A stretch of DNA of 64,000 bases from Aplectana chamaeleonis (GCA_029168955.1 JAPDOI010000021.1:708001-772000); one strand, 5' to 3'. Shown: positions 32,210 to 43,190, counted from the first letter of the stretch. A program made the numbers and translations. Notes: generated by a model not told the origin, from the letters alone.

Positions 32210-32480
32210 ATTAGAATTTTCGAATATTCAAATAAACGAATAATTCGAAAAATTGACTCTCGAATGTTCGCATAATCGAATTATTCGGAAAGTTGACTTC
32301 TCCGAATATTCGAATAACCGAATAATTCGAAAAATTTACTCTTTCGAATATTCGAATAAACGAATTATTCGAAAAATAGTTTTTTTCGAATATTCGAATA
32401 AACGAATTATTCGAAAATTTGACTCTTCCGAATAATCGAATTATTCGATTGATTCGAATACGAATAATTCGAATATTCGG
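32210..32480. repeat. 42-43-bp TTCGAATA minisatellite
   Basis: About six units of the type TTCGAATATTCGAATAAACG followed by AATTATTCGAAAAAT. As 42 is a multiple of three the frame reads a repeating NRIIRKI..FEYS peptide, which is a by-product of the repeat. Confidence 0.75.
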
Positions 32481-32763
32481 CCAAAATCGCGAGTATTCAA
32501 ATTGGAAGTACGGACCGAGTACGTATAATCGAACCCCCGTTTGCGGCACCACCAACCTTCTTGACATTTTTTGTGCAGTATGGTATAGATCAAATATGCC
32601 TATGAACTTCCAGGAACAAGACATTCTAAATTATATAGTATGAAAGTATCCAAACTAAAAAAAAATCTGGGACATCGCTTGAGTCTGTTCGGGACCTACT
32701 CGAGAAGATGGAAAACAGTATCGATTACTTCCGCCCAGAAATTCGGGGGTGATGGTCGCAATC

Positions 32764-32868
32764 AGGGCTGTGCGGAATTGTCGCGATTCCGTTTCCGTAT
32801 TTCCGGTGTTTTTTGGGCTGTCCTGTTCCGCTTCCGTTTCCAAGTTTTTGGGCCCGGAAAAAAAAGGA
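32764..32868. mobile_element. GGGCTGTGCGGA miniature element relative
   Basis: Starts AGGGCTGTGCGGAATTG and continues with GATTCCGTTTCCG and TTCCGCTTCCG phrases like the CAGGGATGAGCGGA family. It is directly followed by the 43-bp array, and may have supplied its seed. Confidence 0.5.
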
Positions 32869-33315
32869 TATTGCACTTTTTCAAATATTCGACTTTTCGA
32901 CTGTAGTCGGATATCGCGCTTTTTCGAATATTCGACTTTTCGACTGTAGTCGGATATCGCACTTTTTCGAATCTTCGACTTTTCGACTGTAGTCGGATAT
33001 CGCACTTTTTCGAATCTTCGACTTTTCGACTGTAGTCGGATATCGCACTTTTTCGAATAGTCGACTTTTCGACTGTAGTCGGATATCGCACTTTCGAATA
33101 TTCGACTTTTCCACTGTAGTCGGATATCGCGCTTTTTCGAATATTCGACTTTTCGACTGTAGTCGGATATCGCACTTTTTCGAATCTTCGACTTTTCGAC
33201 TGTGGTCGGATATCGCACTTTTTCGGATCTTCGACTTTTCGACTGTAGTAGGATATCGCACTTTTTCGAATCTTCGACTTTTCGACTGTAGTCGGATATC
33301 GCACTTTTTCGAATA
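32869..33315. repeat. 43-bp satellite array, open in all three minus-strand frames
   Basis: About ten units of 43 bp, each with TTCGACTTTTCGACTGTAGT followed by CGGATATCGCAC. CGACTGTAGTCG inside each unit is a near-perfect palindrome. Because 43 is not a multiple of three, each frame repeats every 43 codons and all three minus-strand frames remain stop-free over most of the array, giving ORFs of 155, 187 and 222 codons. There is no sign that any is a gene. Confidence 0.88.
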
Positions 33316-33532
33316 TCCGACTGTTCGAATAAAAGTCGACTTTTTCATCCGACTGAAACAGTCGGATACTCATCTGATTATTCGATTCGGAACAAGTATA
33401 CTGCTTAGGCGGAAAAAAAGTGCTCGTCATTTCCTGCAGTTTTTCCTGTTGCTTCTATCACAGTAAGCTCTTAACCTATCATAATCTGCGAAAAACTAAA
33501 CATCCATGATTTATCGTTAACTCTGCCTTTAA

Positions 33533-34018
33533 AGGCAGTGTTCACGATAAAAAATGTGTTTCAGTTTCCTCTAGGAATGGGTAGTGGAGGAGCACAATGT
33601 AGCGTTAACGTCGAAAGAACGCATGAAAACGAGCCGGGAAGAGCCCCAAAAGAGCCCGAAGTTGCAACTTCGAGCGCATTGAAAACCCCAAAAGCGCATC
33701 ACACGCCCACCGACGTGAAAAAATGAATGCTCGAGATCGTGAGATGAGCGATGATTTTCAATCATTAGCCCCGTTCTTTCCTTCATTCCCAGCTTCTCTC
33801 TTTACTCAGGTCAGCTCGCATACGTCAGCTGCAAAAGACGGAAGTTACAAGCCTCGGACAACTCGTCCACCATGTTTCCTTAGCTCAATCTTTGAGGGAC
33901 CATAACTCCGTTCCCAGAAGGTCTCGTACAATTCCAGAGACATCATTGGAATCAGCATGCGGCCGTTTTCAAGATAGGCGGGAAAACAGAAATACAATTT
34001 TCATCGTGAACACTGCCT
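33533..34018 (+). mobile_element. Miniature inverted-repeat element, about 490-bp family, copy 3
   Basis: 486 bp flanked by TTAA (33529-33532, 34019-34022). Ends AGGCAGTGTTCACGATAAA and ATCGTGAACACTGCCT. Two-box core at about 33857 and 33902. On the left the shared TTAA is also the end of another element remnant (AACTCTGCCT). Confidence 0.87.
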
Positions 34019-34364
34019 TTAAAAGAAAAACGTTCCGATTCGGGATCTTACTCTGATCTTATTCTTTATTCCACATATGTCAAACGCGAGTTAGGCAGGA
34101 TGAAAAATGTGCTCATGCGACAAAAAAAATTATGTAAAGTGCACTGAACAGCCTGGAAATATGCCTAAAATGGTAGAAGTGGCGTATAAAATCCTAGTGA
34201 AGTGATTACTAGCAGAATTGATCGTTTGTTGCCGTTACCTTATTAGAAGTATCAAAAAAGACTGAGAGGAAGCAAAAAACAAGCTTCTTTGGGAAATAAT
34301 CGGAACCCAGCGACAGCCCGCACAGCGACGGGCTGTCGTCATGGCGACGGGGTATACCAGGGTT

Positions 34365-35460
34365 AGGGGTCGTTGATACTTCCGCCGCGGAGCGGCTTGA
34401 AAAATCGCGCCACCAGGATGTATAATCGGGCTGCGTCGAATTTACGCGGCGACGTCGCAGAATGACGTTAAAGGCACAGGACACCCAAAAAATTAATTTT
34501 CAGATTTCATGCTTATCTTGGAGAGAGTCACACGCTGTTCACAGTGGTATCTCTGAAAATGTCCAAGACCTCCTTTGAACAAAGTTATGGCTCTTCAAAG
34601 ATGCCAAGATTTTGAGGGTGGAAAATTGGTGGACGAGTTGTCTCAGGCCTGTATTTCTCTTCATTCGCAAGCGTTGTGCGAGAGCGAGCCAGGATAAGGA
34701 GACAGTCCGGCAATGGACTGAAGAACGGTGATGTGGTTAAGAATTCATCCATCCATCCAGTCGATATCGAGGTCGAAAATCCGGAAGGGGGTCGGGCCTG
34801 TGGTGGTGAGCCAAGGGGTCGGGCCTGTGGTGGTCGCTTATATCTCGCTTATTTGGAGGAATTGAGATCTCGCATTTGGCACGTGTTATGCAGGAGGGAT
34901 CTTCTACACAATTACATGAAGATCTCAAAATTCATATCTGAGGGTGTACTGTGCCTTTAAACACGGCCTGGAGTAGCTCTGACATAACACAAGGCCGATC
35001 GTAATGAGTGATTTCTTGTGCAAAAGAAACATCTATATTTTTTCGTACCACAACACAGCACCCGAAGGCGGATAGAGTCTTCGAAAACGAATTTTCTTTA
35101 GAAAAATGATTTCAAAAGCTAAAAAAATGAACTTTTCACAACCCAGCCTACTCTAAACAACGCCCAGGACCTTGGAAGGAATTTTAGAGAGGAAATAGAA
35201 GAACAAAATTAAGAATGTGTATGAAATAACAGCAAAAGAAGCATACAATGTCAATGCGGATCGCACGCGGCCGCCGCGCCGCCTGCTTTCCTCGGGTGGC
35301 GCGGCAGCACCTAGGCGGCGGCCGCGTGCGGCACCACTAGAAGATTTCGAGCAGAAAAACTCTAAACGCCTCGCGGCGCCGCCAGACGGCGCCGCTTGAT
35401 CAATATGGCTGTATTACATCTCGCCGCGCCGCTCCGCGGGGGAAGTGTAAGCGACCCCTT
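34365..35460 (+). mobile_element. Long GC-rich AGGGGTCG element, left member of an inverted pair
   Basis: Begins AGGGGTCGTTGATACTTCC and ends GGAAGTGTAAGCGACCCCT. Without the miniature element inserted at 34472-34956 it is about 0.6 kb. It matches 35541-36168 in inverted orientation along its whole length (landmarks: GTCGCAGAATGACG, CTGGAGTAGCTCTG, ACAACCCAGCCTACTCTAAA, CGCACGCGGCCGCCGCGCC, TTTCGAGCAGAAAAACTCTA). No protein recognised. The short elements at 5088-5215 and 35459-35548 share its ends and look like deletion derivatives. Confidence 0.78.
34472..34956. mobile_element. Miniature element, AGGCACAGGACACCC ends, nested
   Basis: 485 bp flanked by TTAA (34468-34471, 34957-34960). Carries the two-box core as complements (34577-34590 and about 34630-34644). 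It is absent from the partner copy, where GAATGACG runs directly into CTAGACACAGCCTGG (read on the minus strand near 36010-36040), so it inserted after the two long elements were in place or after they diverged. Confidence 0.85.
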
Positions 35461-35548
35461 AGGGGTCGTTTACTCTTCCGCCGCCGAGCGTTGAAGTGCA
35501 ATCCCACCATATCGATCGTGCCGCGCCGCGTGATCAATATTAGGGGTC
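35459..35548. mobile_element. Short AGGGGTCG element between the long pair
   Basis: Begins AGGGGTCGTTTACTCTTCC and matches the complement of 5088-5215 (AAGTGCAATCCCAC, CGATCG, GTGATCAATATT). It is cut by the start of the right-hand long element. Confidence 0.6.
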
Positions 35549-36168
35549 GTTTATACTTCCGCCGCGGAGCTTCGAGATGCAATACCGCCGTATCGATCTA
35601 GCCGCGCCGTCTCGCCGCTCCGCGAGGCGTTTAGAGTTTTTCTGCTCGAAATCTTCCAACGGCGCCGCTCGCGGCTGCCGCCTGAGTGCTGCCGCGCCGC
35701 CCGAGTAGAGGAGGCGGCGCGGCGGCCGCGTGCGATCCTCTTTAACATCACATGCTTTTCTGCTAATATTTCATATACATTCTCAATTTGGTTCCTCTGA
35801 TTGATCGCTGAAATTTCCTCCGAGGTCCTGGAAGTTGTTTAGAGTAGGCTGGGTTGTGAGTTCTTTTTTTTTTGCTCTTAAAATAATTTTTCTATAGAGA
35901 AAAATTTTCAGAAGCTTCTATCTGCTTTCGAGTGCGGTGGTATGAAACAAAAGCTAATAAATGTTTCTTTTGCAGAAGGAATCACTCATTACAATCGACC
36001 TTGTGCAGAGCTACTCCAGGCTGTGTCTAGCGTCATTCTGCGACTTCGCCGCGTCAGTTTGTCGCAGCTCGATTATGCATCATAGGGGCGCAATTTTCAC
36101 GCGGCGCGGCGCGCTGCCCCGCCTCACTTTTCGCCGCGCCACTCCGCGGCGGAAGTATAAACGACCCT
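35541..36168 (-). mobile_element. Long GC-rich AGGGGTCG element, right member of an inverted pair
   Basis: Inverted counterpart of 34365-35460, ending GGAAGTATAAACGACCC at 36168. It holds the empty site for the nested miniature element. Together the pair makes a palindrome of about 1.8 kb. Confidence 0.78.
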
Positions 36169-36175
36169 TTATAGA

Positions 36176-36545
36176 AATGCACTACGCCACGCCGCTCGGC
36201 GGCGGGAGGATAAACGACCCTATACGCCATTCGAAACTATAACACCCCTCAGCGACCCGTCGCCGCGACGGGCGCATGCAAACTGTTCCCGCGGCCGACC
36301 CTGTCATAGTGTCGGTGCTGATCCCGACACGATGAGTGATAGTTGCCGAAACCTGTCGCTGCAGCGACAAGGAAGTATACCAATGCCCCTAGAGGTATGG
36401 TATGCTTCTTTCGACCTTCAAACATGTCGCTGTCACAGTGCGCTGCACATCGACAGTGGCAGCGACAGGCTTCGGCACTCTTGCGGTATGTAAGCCCTCC
36501 GCGACACGTCGCTGCCACCGACGCGCCATAGGACTGCCCCTACGA
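36176..36545. repeat. GTCGCTG-rich foldback
   Basis: Contains an extra AGGGGTCG-type right end (to about 36219) and then CGACCCGTCGCCGCGACGGG, CCTGTCGCTGCAGCGACA, ACATGTCGCTGTCACAG and GTGGCAGCGACAGG, which pair with each other. A relative lies at 56265-56640. Confidence 0.55.
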
Positions 36546-37338
36546 TCCACCTGCGTCCGCTAACGCTCGTAGTTGGCTACGGACGGAGCCTAAACTACTC
36601 CTGGGAAATGATATGACTGAAACGTAAGGTGAGTACTAAAACGTCTAAGCACACCTTAGAACAACATGCGCGTACAGGTGTACGCAATGGAACTGCAGTC
36701 GACATGAGTTCGTATGCCGGTTGTGGTTTATTTTTGGCGGAGCACAATATGCTTACGGGAACTCGGTACACGTACATAACATACAATCGGCACAGATCGC
36801 ACTGATCGTTTTCCCTCGTTGTACTGTTTTTCAAAAGGGAACCTAAATGGTCACTGCGATCCGTTTTAGATGCGTGGTGGTCGTATTGTGTCCAAACCGC
36901 GAAAAGGCGGGGGAGGAGCGAAGGACCGTGATTGGCGGCAATCATGATCCTTCTCTTCTCTCGAACCCTGCCGCGCAGAGTATATTCCGTGTACGGAGTT
37001 TTCATCATCTTGTGCACCGGAAAGCGGCACCGTACTGGCACCGATTCGTGTCGACTGTAGATGTCATTCGTGTACTGTACTTATTGGAGTGAAATTCCGG
37101 TCCGCAGCTGCAGACAACCGCCGATTCATAGCTTGGGTTTTTCTCGGCACTCTTCTTCAAAATTCCGAAATCAGATGTTTTCTCACTACATAGTGGGGCA
37201 CCACAATTGTCGTGGTTTTAACTGTCTTGGACAAAAATGTATTGAAAAAGGAATTATTTGGGAACACTACGTAGAGTTCTGGCCAAGGGTAGGCGGAAAT
37301 AGCCGGTTGCCGGGCCTTTTAGGGTGTCGCCGTTGCAG
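36546..37338. other. No supported gene
   Basis: A 148-codon minus-strand frame (36595-37041) is the longest here, but it shows no recognisable domain, is rich in Arg, Cys and His like a shadow frame, and has no clear splice or start context. Confidence 0.3.
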
Positions 37339-37503
37339 TTTGCCGAATTTTTCGCTTTTTTCATGCAATTTTTTTTTCGGGAAAATGCGATAGAACATCT
37401 TTGCCGCACACTCGTCAATGTGGCCCACGATGAGCTGTGTTTTGTGCATTTGCACGCGGACACTGCAACGCACGCCAGCACTGTAATTCAAAATGAAACA
37501 GAA
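37339..37503 (+). CDS. Candidate internal exon
   Basis: A TTGCAG acceptor (ending 37338) and a GTAAGG donor (from 37504) bound 55 phase-0 codons: FAEFFAFFMQFFFRENAIEH, LCRTLVNVAHDELCFVHLHA and DTATHASTVIQNETE. Frames on the other strand are also open, so the strand is not certain. No family recognised. Confidence 0.3.
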
Positions 37504-37554
37504 GTAAGGATATTATTGTAGAATGGGGAATGTGAACTAAAAAAAATAGAGCGT

Positions 37555-37690
37555 GGGAAAGTATTTGGTCGTGACAACGTTCATTCAAATGGACTAGTTG
37601 ATCAAAGGGAGTATAAAAATGTGATGTAAGAACACTGGAAGAAACAGGAGAATCTTTGAATCATTTAGGTATAAATAGGTTACATACTTA
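37555..37690. repeat. Arm of the foldback family found at 61.5-62.1 kb
   Basis: TTCATTCAAATGGACTAG, TTGATCAAAGGGAGTATAAA and CAGGAGAATCTTTGAA match the arm at 61540-61660. The family continues after the inserted miniature element (ATGTGAATTAGGTCCTTAA at about 38140). Confidence 0.5.
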
Positions 37691-37691
37691 A

Positions 37692-38134
37692 AGGCAGGGT
37701 TCGCGATAAAAACGACTTTTGAGCTCTCTTCATAAGAATGTAGATTTGGCCATCACAAAAGTAAAAGTAAGTGAAAAAACCCGGAAATTCGCGGGAAAAA
37801 CGCTCAAAAACAAAGTATAACGGCTAATTACCGGTGTCGGCCGGCCCCCTAATTAACGCGATTTTCATTAATGCTTGCTTATCCGACATTTATTTTGCTG
37901 TTCAAGTAATCAGTAGTCTCCAGAAATGTTCAGAAATTACTTTAGAAGCAAAATAAAAGTTGACAAAACAGGCTTTTACCCAAATCTCGATAATTGGGGG
38001 CGGGAGGACACCAAGCCATAACTTTCTCCTGAGCGTTTTTTCTCCAATTTTTTACTTATTTTCACTTTTGTGATGGCCAGATCTACTATTCTACGGTGAT
38101 AGCACAACAACCGATTTTATCGAGAACCCTGCCT
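37692..38134. mobile_element. Miniature element, AGGCAGGGTTCGCGATAAA ends
   Basis: 443 bp flanked by TTAA (37688-37691, 38135-38138). Inverted ends AGGCAGGGTTCGCGATAAA and TATCGAGAACCCTGCCT, with further inner pairing (TAGATTTGGCCATCACAAAAG and its complement near 38070). It sits inside a diverged foldback element. Isolated ends of this family occur at about 39735 and 53763-53790. Confidence 0.83.
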
Positions 38135-38139
38135 TTAAT

Positions 38140-38780
38140 GTGAATTAGGTCCTTAATGTTGGTACAGGATTTACCATGGTTTCCGGAACAAATTTGGGGC
38201 GAGATTAGAAGCGCCTAATTTACATTAAATATCTAACGTATGTATGTGTAAATTGAGAGTATCTCCGCTCCCATTTCCTCTAATATTTTCCTTTTCTTCT
38301 CGTCATCCTATAATAAAATGCGTTTTTTATTCCAGTGCAGGTTGTGTAACTGCAGACGGATCAGCATAACGGGCTACTCGATGGCTAGACGATCAGCAAC
38401 ATTTCAGATGATTTCATCCTGGGCATTTTCAGTCGACGCCAGGGATGCGCGGAGTTCCGCGTTTCGCGTTCCGAAACCCGCATTTCCGCGCATTTTCAGG
38501 CGTTTCGCGCCCGATTTCCGAAACCCGAGAAAAAAATTCTGTTCCGAAACCCGAAAACCGATTTCCGAAATTTCATGTTTTTGTTCCGCTCATCCCTGGT
38601 CCACACATGAGAAAACATGAGAAAAAGAAGAAATAAAGCCTAGCTAGCTCGGATGAGTCCGGGCGGAACAACAAGCAGCGGAAACGAAACGGTCGCTCAT
38701 GGCAAAATACAAAAAGTAATAAGGAGATTTAGACATGATAAGCCCGATAAGCCCTACTTCGACCGGCTCAACTTGGGGAA
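38140..38780. repeat. Dispersed repeat, inverted relative of 60.2-60.8 kb
   Basis: TAATAAAATGCGTTTTTTATT, GGATGAGTCCGGGCGGA, ATGGCAAAATACAA, AAGGAGATTTAGACATGATAAG correspond in inverted orientation to 60190-60780. (Each phrase is quoted in part.) It is interrupted by the miniature element at 38440-38598. Confidence 0.55.
38440..38598. mobile_element. CAGGGATGAGCGGA miniature element, short copy
   Basis: Begins CAGGGATGCGCGGAGTTCCG and ends TTCCGCTCATCCCTG. Interior GATTTCCGAAACCCG variants. Confidence 0.78.
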
Positions 38781-38998
38781 GCTAGGCTATAAGTAGGTCA
38801 GTGGTATATCGATCACTTGTTAGATAATCCTCGCGCTGGAGCCCGGTGTCGATAGATATTGAATGATAACGAAAAGCTGCATTGCGAGGAACTTTTCAAA
38901 TTGTTTTTTTTGTTCAGTGGGTCTTTGAGAACGGTTCTTCTCTGAGAACATTTGCATCGCTATGACATCGTAATAACCCTTACTCAGAAGTTTCGAAT

Positions 38999-39213
38999 CA
39001 AGTTATAGTGGAGTTCACTAAGAGTGTCTCATTTACTTATCAATAAGAAGCGGTCGGCTGCGAATCAATGTGCATGAATCCCATACCAGCACGCTCCATA
39101 CCGATTGAACGAGAGCGGTTGTGCTGCAATGAGTTTCATGTTCATTGATCTTCAATCGACCGCTTCTCATTGATAAGTAAATGAGACACTCTTGGTGGAC
39201 TCCACTATACTTG
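38999..39213. mobile_element. Palindromic miniature element, CAAGTTATAGTGGAG ends
   Basis: 215 bp. Left arm CAAGTTATAGTGGAGTTCAC through AATAAGAAGCGGTCG is repeated inverted on the right (CGACCGCTTCTCATT ... GTGGACTCCACTATACTTG). Arms are about 57 bp with few mismatches. Confidence 0.82.
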
Positions 39214-39224
39214 TGGCTTATCTG

Positions 39225-39735
39225 AGTTTTTTAAGTTACTTGCGAGGTTGGGACTCGCAAGTAACTTACATGGGCATAACCATGATACTTGTGACTTTTG
39301 AATCTCGCAAGTAACTTACATTGGCCCGTCAATCCTCGCAAGTGGATGGTCACGTCGTAACTTGCTTAAACCTGTAGAGCCGGTATACAAGGCGCCTCAC
39401 CTCACTCGAGTCCTCATTCGGCATTCTGATGCCTGCCCTGGAAGGCGACTTCGAGTCACTCTCCGGAGGCTAGCTTATTTTTGACCGCTGGGGGGATAGG
39501 GGTATCCTCTTGGCTGGGGGGGGGGGCGGTTTTCGCCGCAGTCCTCGGGGAGGGTGGTTCCTCGCCGCAGACTTTGGCGAAGATTAGGCCCTTGTAGTGG
39601 AAACAGGCGGGGCTGTCTCTGCCGAGGACCAATGTCACCTGCATCTAAGGAGAAAGTTTAATGTTACTTCTGGGTAAGTTACTTGTATACTAGAAGTAAG
39701 TTACTTGTGACATAAAATTAAGTTACTTGCGACAA
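39225..39735. repeat. GTAAGTTAC repeats around a GGCGACTTCGAGTCAC block
   Basis: AAGTTACTTG or its complement recurs near 39233, 39258, 39306, 39664, 39693 and 39722. Between them 39370-39650 carries CTGGAAGGCGACTTCGAGTC, a phrase shared with 11.4, 18.66, 54.57 and 61.14 kb. 54244-54620 has the same two components in the other order, so this is one dispersed element. Confidence 0.55.
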
Positions 39736-42000
39736 GGCAGGGTTCGCGATGAATTTCGACCTTGGGTTTCTCGCATAAAATTGGTCTATGGAGGCTGCTT
39801 GTACGATTAGGAAGACTGAAAGTGCGAAAAAACGAGCGGAAACGGTCGAAATCGAGTGATATTTCCGATGGATAGAATTTGCAAGTGGACGAGTTTCCTT
39901 CAGGCCATGCACTCGTGGACGAGTTTCGCGCCGCTGGCTGCTGCAATGGAATCATATGTTTTTAGTTTTGTGCGTCTGCTCGTTTTCTATTCGTTCATCT
40001 TGAATTTCATTCTCTATTTCCTGTTTAAACCTCTCTCTCTTCTTTCAGCTTCACGTTCTCCTAATTGCTTGATGATTTTTACGTTATTTACCGTTTCATG
40101 ACCTGTTTTTTTTTGTAATGAACCTTATTCCTTCATAGCATCCAGTTAGAATCAACCTCCATTTCTAATCTGTTGTTTTTCTTCCGAATTTTCATCCGTA
40201 AACGTTTGTGTTCTTCTTTCCAAAACATAAAACGGTTTTTTAACAATAGTTTTTTTCAGGAGTGCGAGTCAGCACAAACTTTTGTGAGTTATCCGCATCG
40301 GTTCGTGGTTCAGAGGATTTCCGCGGCTATGTGCGGGACATTTTTAGTTTTTTTTTTAATGTGAGTTAATTAGCTCATTTTTAGCCGCTTTGTTTTTTTA
40401 ATCTTGATACTTGTTTTTTTATTTTCGTTTAATCGAATTATTGTGATGAGCGGTAGCGCCAGTTTCTTTCAGTAATCGTAGAATTTATTTTTTAAGTACA
40501 AACCGCGGAAACAAGGCCGAATATAAATCAAAAATGGGGAGTTCTTCTGAGAACTCTTGAATGTTAATGCTATCTGCGAGGGTCTGAAATCCAAGATTGC
40601 AGTTTTGATCTAAATTGCTGAAGGCAACAAATCGAATTTCAGCACCCGGGTGCTATTGCTACCGTAATATTGGGTTAGCCGCGAAGCGCGCTATCGTATC
40701 ACGGAGCGCCAATACCGTATAAAACTAGATTTCCCCGCGATAGCCAGGCGTGGCAGATTTTCTCTAAAACAGATGGCAAGACATGATATGTAGCGTCAAT
40801 GTTCAGAGGTCTTCTATTGAATGTGTCAATGTAAAGGTTGTTTTTGCTATTTTTGGCATACAAATACTTACTTATGCATAGTTTTTCGGCGCTTGGTGGG
40901 ATTGAATTGTTTTTACCAGACTTGTTTACCCATTCACGACCACCCCTAATTTTAGGTGGTTGCGCGTTCGGACTGCGTGCAATATTGCGTTACCGTATGC
41001 CGTGTCAAGCGGGCGTTGCATAATATTTCAAAGTTGGAGCGACCCCATCCCCACCATCACAATTTTTCTCCAAACTTCAAAATTTTTGCGATCCACGCAA
41101 ACCGCAACTTGGGGGCAGTTTATATTTGATCATTGAAAACGTCAGACCCCGAAAATTCGTTCAACAATTGGGCTCAATCGTATAAAACCTGAGCAATGCT
41201 AGGGTCCTCCCCTTTGGTGACCAAAATTTTTGAGAATTTTCGGAACATCATCACCGAATTCTCATTCATGGTCCAAAATCTCTGCGATCCCCCAACCTTC
41301 ATTGACGTTCTCGAGCCAAATTTTCGCGACCCCCCCCCATCACCTGTCGCGAAATTTTGCAACTTCTCTTGACCCTGGGGACACGCGAGCTCGTATCGTT
41401 CAGGTTTGGTCATGGTGGTTAAAGAAGTTCAATTCAAAGAAAATCCAAATTTTGGGGTCAATGTAGGTGTATTCATGGTAGTGGCACGTTTCTAAGTGAA
41501 CAGAACGTGATCCCAACTCAGGTTTCCTGCTGATAACGCTAAGAAATGGCAGAAAAGAAAAAAGAATTCATAATGCGTTCGAAAAATTGTTTTTGCAACG
41601 ATTTTTTTCGTATTTAGCCCCAGCTATTTTCACAAACATTTGAATGTTGTGCTATAGTGGAGCTGCTGACGTACCACGACTTCCGTAGTCGAGTCTAGGA
41701 TAGGTTTATGCATTGAACATGAGAAAGTTCAGAAATTCGTCCTTGTGGGGATTTTTGAAAGCGGTCCGAAGTGACAGTCAGCACATGTTCCAACGATGAG
41801 ACACGTGGTCGTGAATGGGTAAAAATTGAACTTTTGCCAACAGATCTTGGGGTCGAGATGAGTTTGTGGGGGCAGCATTGTACACGTTGTCGCTCCTAGT
41901 GAAAGATTGGAACGAAATTTGAAATCCTCGCGAAGAATCACCTATTCCTAGCATTTTTATCGAACGTGGGCGTTTTCCGACATTCGTAACGTTCAACTAC
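39736..42000. other. Repeat remnants, no gene
   Basis: A lone AGGCAGGGTTCGCGATGAA end lies near 39735. 39950-40460 is very T-rich. 40940-41160 and 41270-41420 hold phrases (GTCAAGCGGGCGTTGC; AAATTTCGCGACCCC) that recur near 43.9 and 45.4-45.5 kb. Open frames are short and unsupported. Confidence 0.35.
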
Positions 42001-42001
42001 C

Positions 42002-42100
42002 GTGGAAAATCCGTTGAACTAATGTCCACACTGTAAATCAGCAGAATTTACCCGTTAGTTCAACGGAAATTGTTCGGTAGTTGATATGGATTTCCACTAA
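42002..42100. repeat. Nested hairpin, TCCGTTGAACTAA core
   Basis: GTGGAAAATCCGTTGAACTAA pairs with TTAGTTCAACGGA and, further out, GGATTTCCAC. GTTCAAC recurs through 41990-42620. Confidence 0.6.
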
Positions 42101-43190
42101 AGTTGAACAGAAGTGCTGTTTGGAGGGAATCTCGAATAATTTCTGCCTGGGGATTCCTATTTGTTTTACCTAGTTTCTGGTTACGGTTGAATGTTGTTTC
42201 CATGTACCTAACCCCACCTGGCCCCTCACCAAGTATGCACTTTCTGTGCTCCCTAAAAATCAATCAATGGCACGAGTGCTCCGCGCCTGCTCCCAGGATA
42301 GAGCACCGGTGTTGGTGCAGGAGCAGGCAGGTGCAGGCATTCGCACTTCCACTCAACTCGAAGGCAGAGCCCGAGGAGTGAACACTAGATAATGGAATGA
42401 ATCGGTCTAACTCCACCTTGAGACGTCTCGTATGTGCTGCTGGTTTGATTTTGGCGTTCAACGTTGCGTCAGAGCCGTCGTCTCGCGGCACTGCGCACGC
42501 GACGCGGCACGGCGATAAGCCCAGCAGTTCAACGCATCGTTCTCATGAGGTCAACTTCTGGACAAAATAGGCTCGGTAATTCAACTCGAGCGTCATTTTC
42601 CCCCATAGTTCAACGCTTCGAATGTCTGAGCAAATATCCACGAAGCCCGTCGGTGATTGAGCTGCAGAATGAGCGAAATTCATGAAAGTGTGCGAACTTT
42701 TTTCAATTCCCCACCCCGTGTATTAGAACCATATATAGTTCGTTGCGGAAGAACTGTCCCGCGCCAAATTTTTCGCAATAAAAATGCTATCGAGACTTGC
42801 CCTTTTGAAGAAAACAGTCCCAGCTCCTAATTTAGCCGCGAGTGTAATACAGGTTTTGAGCCTTATGATACAATAATGCGCTCCGCGGCTTATCGAAGAT
42901 TACGGTAGCACAAGATCCCGAACGTGTTAAAAGCCGCGTTGTGAAGACAACTGCAGTGTGTTACGCGACTTTGGAAGCTTCGATTCTGGCTATATCCATT
43001 CCCCAGTTTTCGTATGTAGAGGTTGCAAGAGATGACACTCTAAAGCGCCGCCGCAAGGATTGAGAAAGGACTAGAACGCCCCGTTTGAGTAAATGTGATT
43101 CGCGAGGCCTTAAATTCCCGCCCAAATGAATAACAGAATAAACAAAACTATAGGGCAAGAAAAAATGGGAATCAGTGTAGTACCTCTATT
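42101..43190. other. No supported gene
   Basis: Includes GGAGCAGGCAGGTGCAGGC near 42320 and GTTCAAC motifs to 42620. A frame from about 42958 to a TGA at 43051 (CYATLEASILAISIPQFSYV) follows CTGCAG and could be a terminal exon, but the opposite strand is equally open, so it is not called. Confidence 0.3.

Noticed and set aside
32655..33430. Minus-strand ORFs of 155, 187 and 222 codons
   Set aside because: All three are frames of the same 43-bp array and read the same three peptides in rotation. They are a by-product of stop-free repeats.
36595..37041. 148-codon minus-strand frame
   Set aside because: No domain, poor composition, no splice or start context.
38318..38620. Exon after TTTTTTATTCCAG reading CRLCNCRRISITGYSMARR
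   Set aside because: Good acceptor, but the region is a dispersed repeat related to 60.6 and 62.3 kb and is interrupted by a miniature element.
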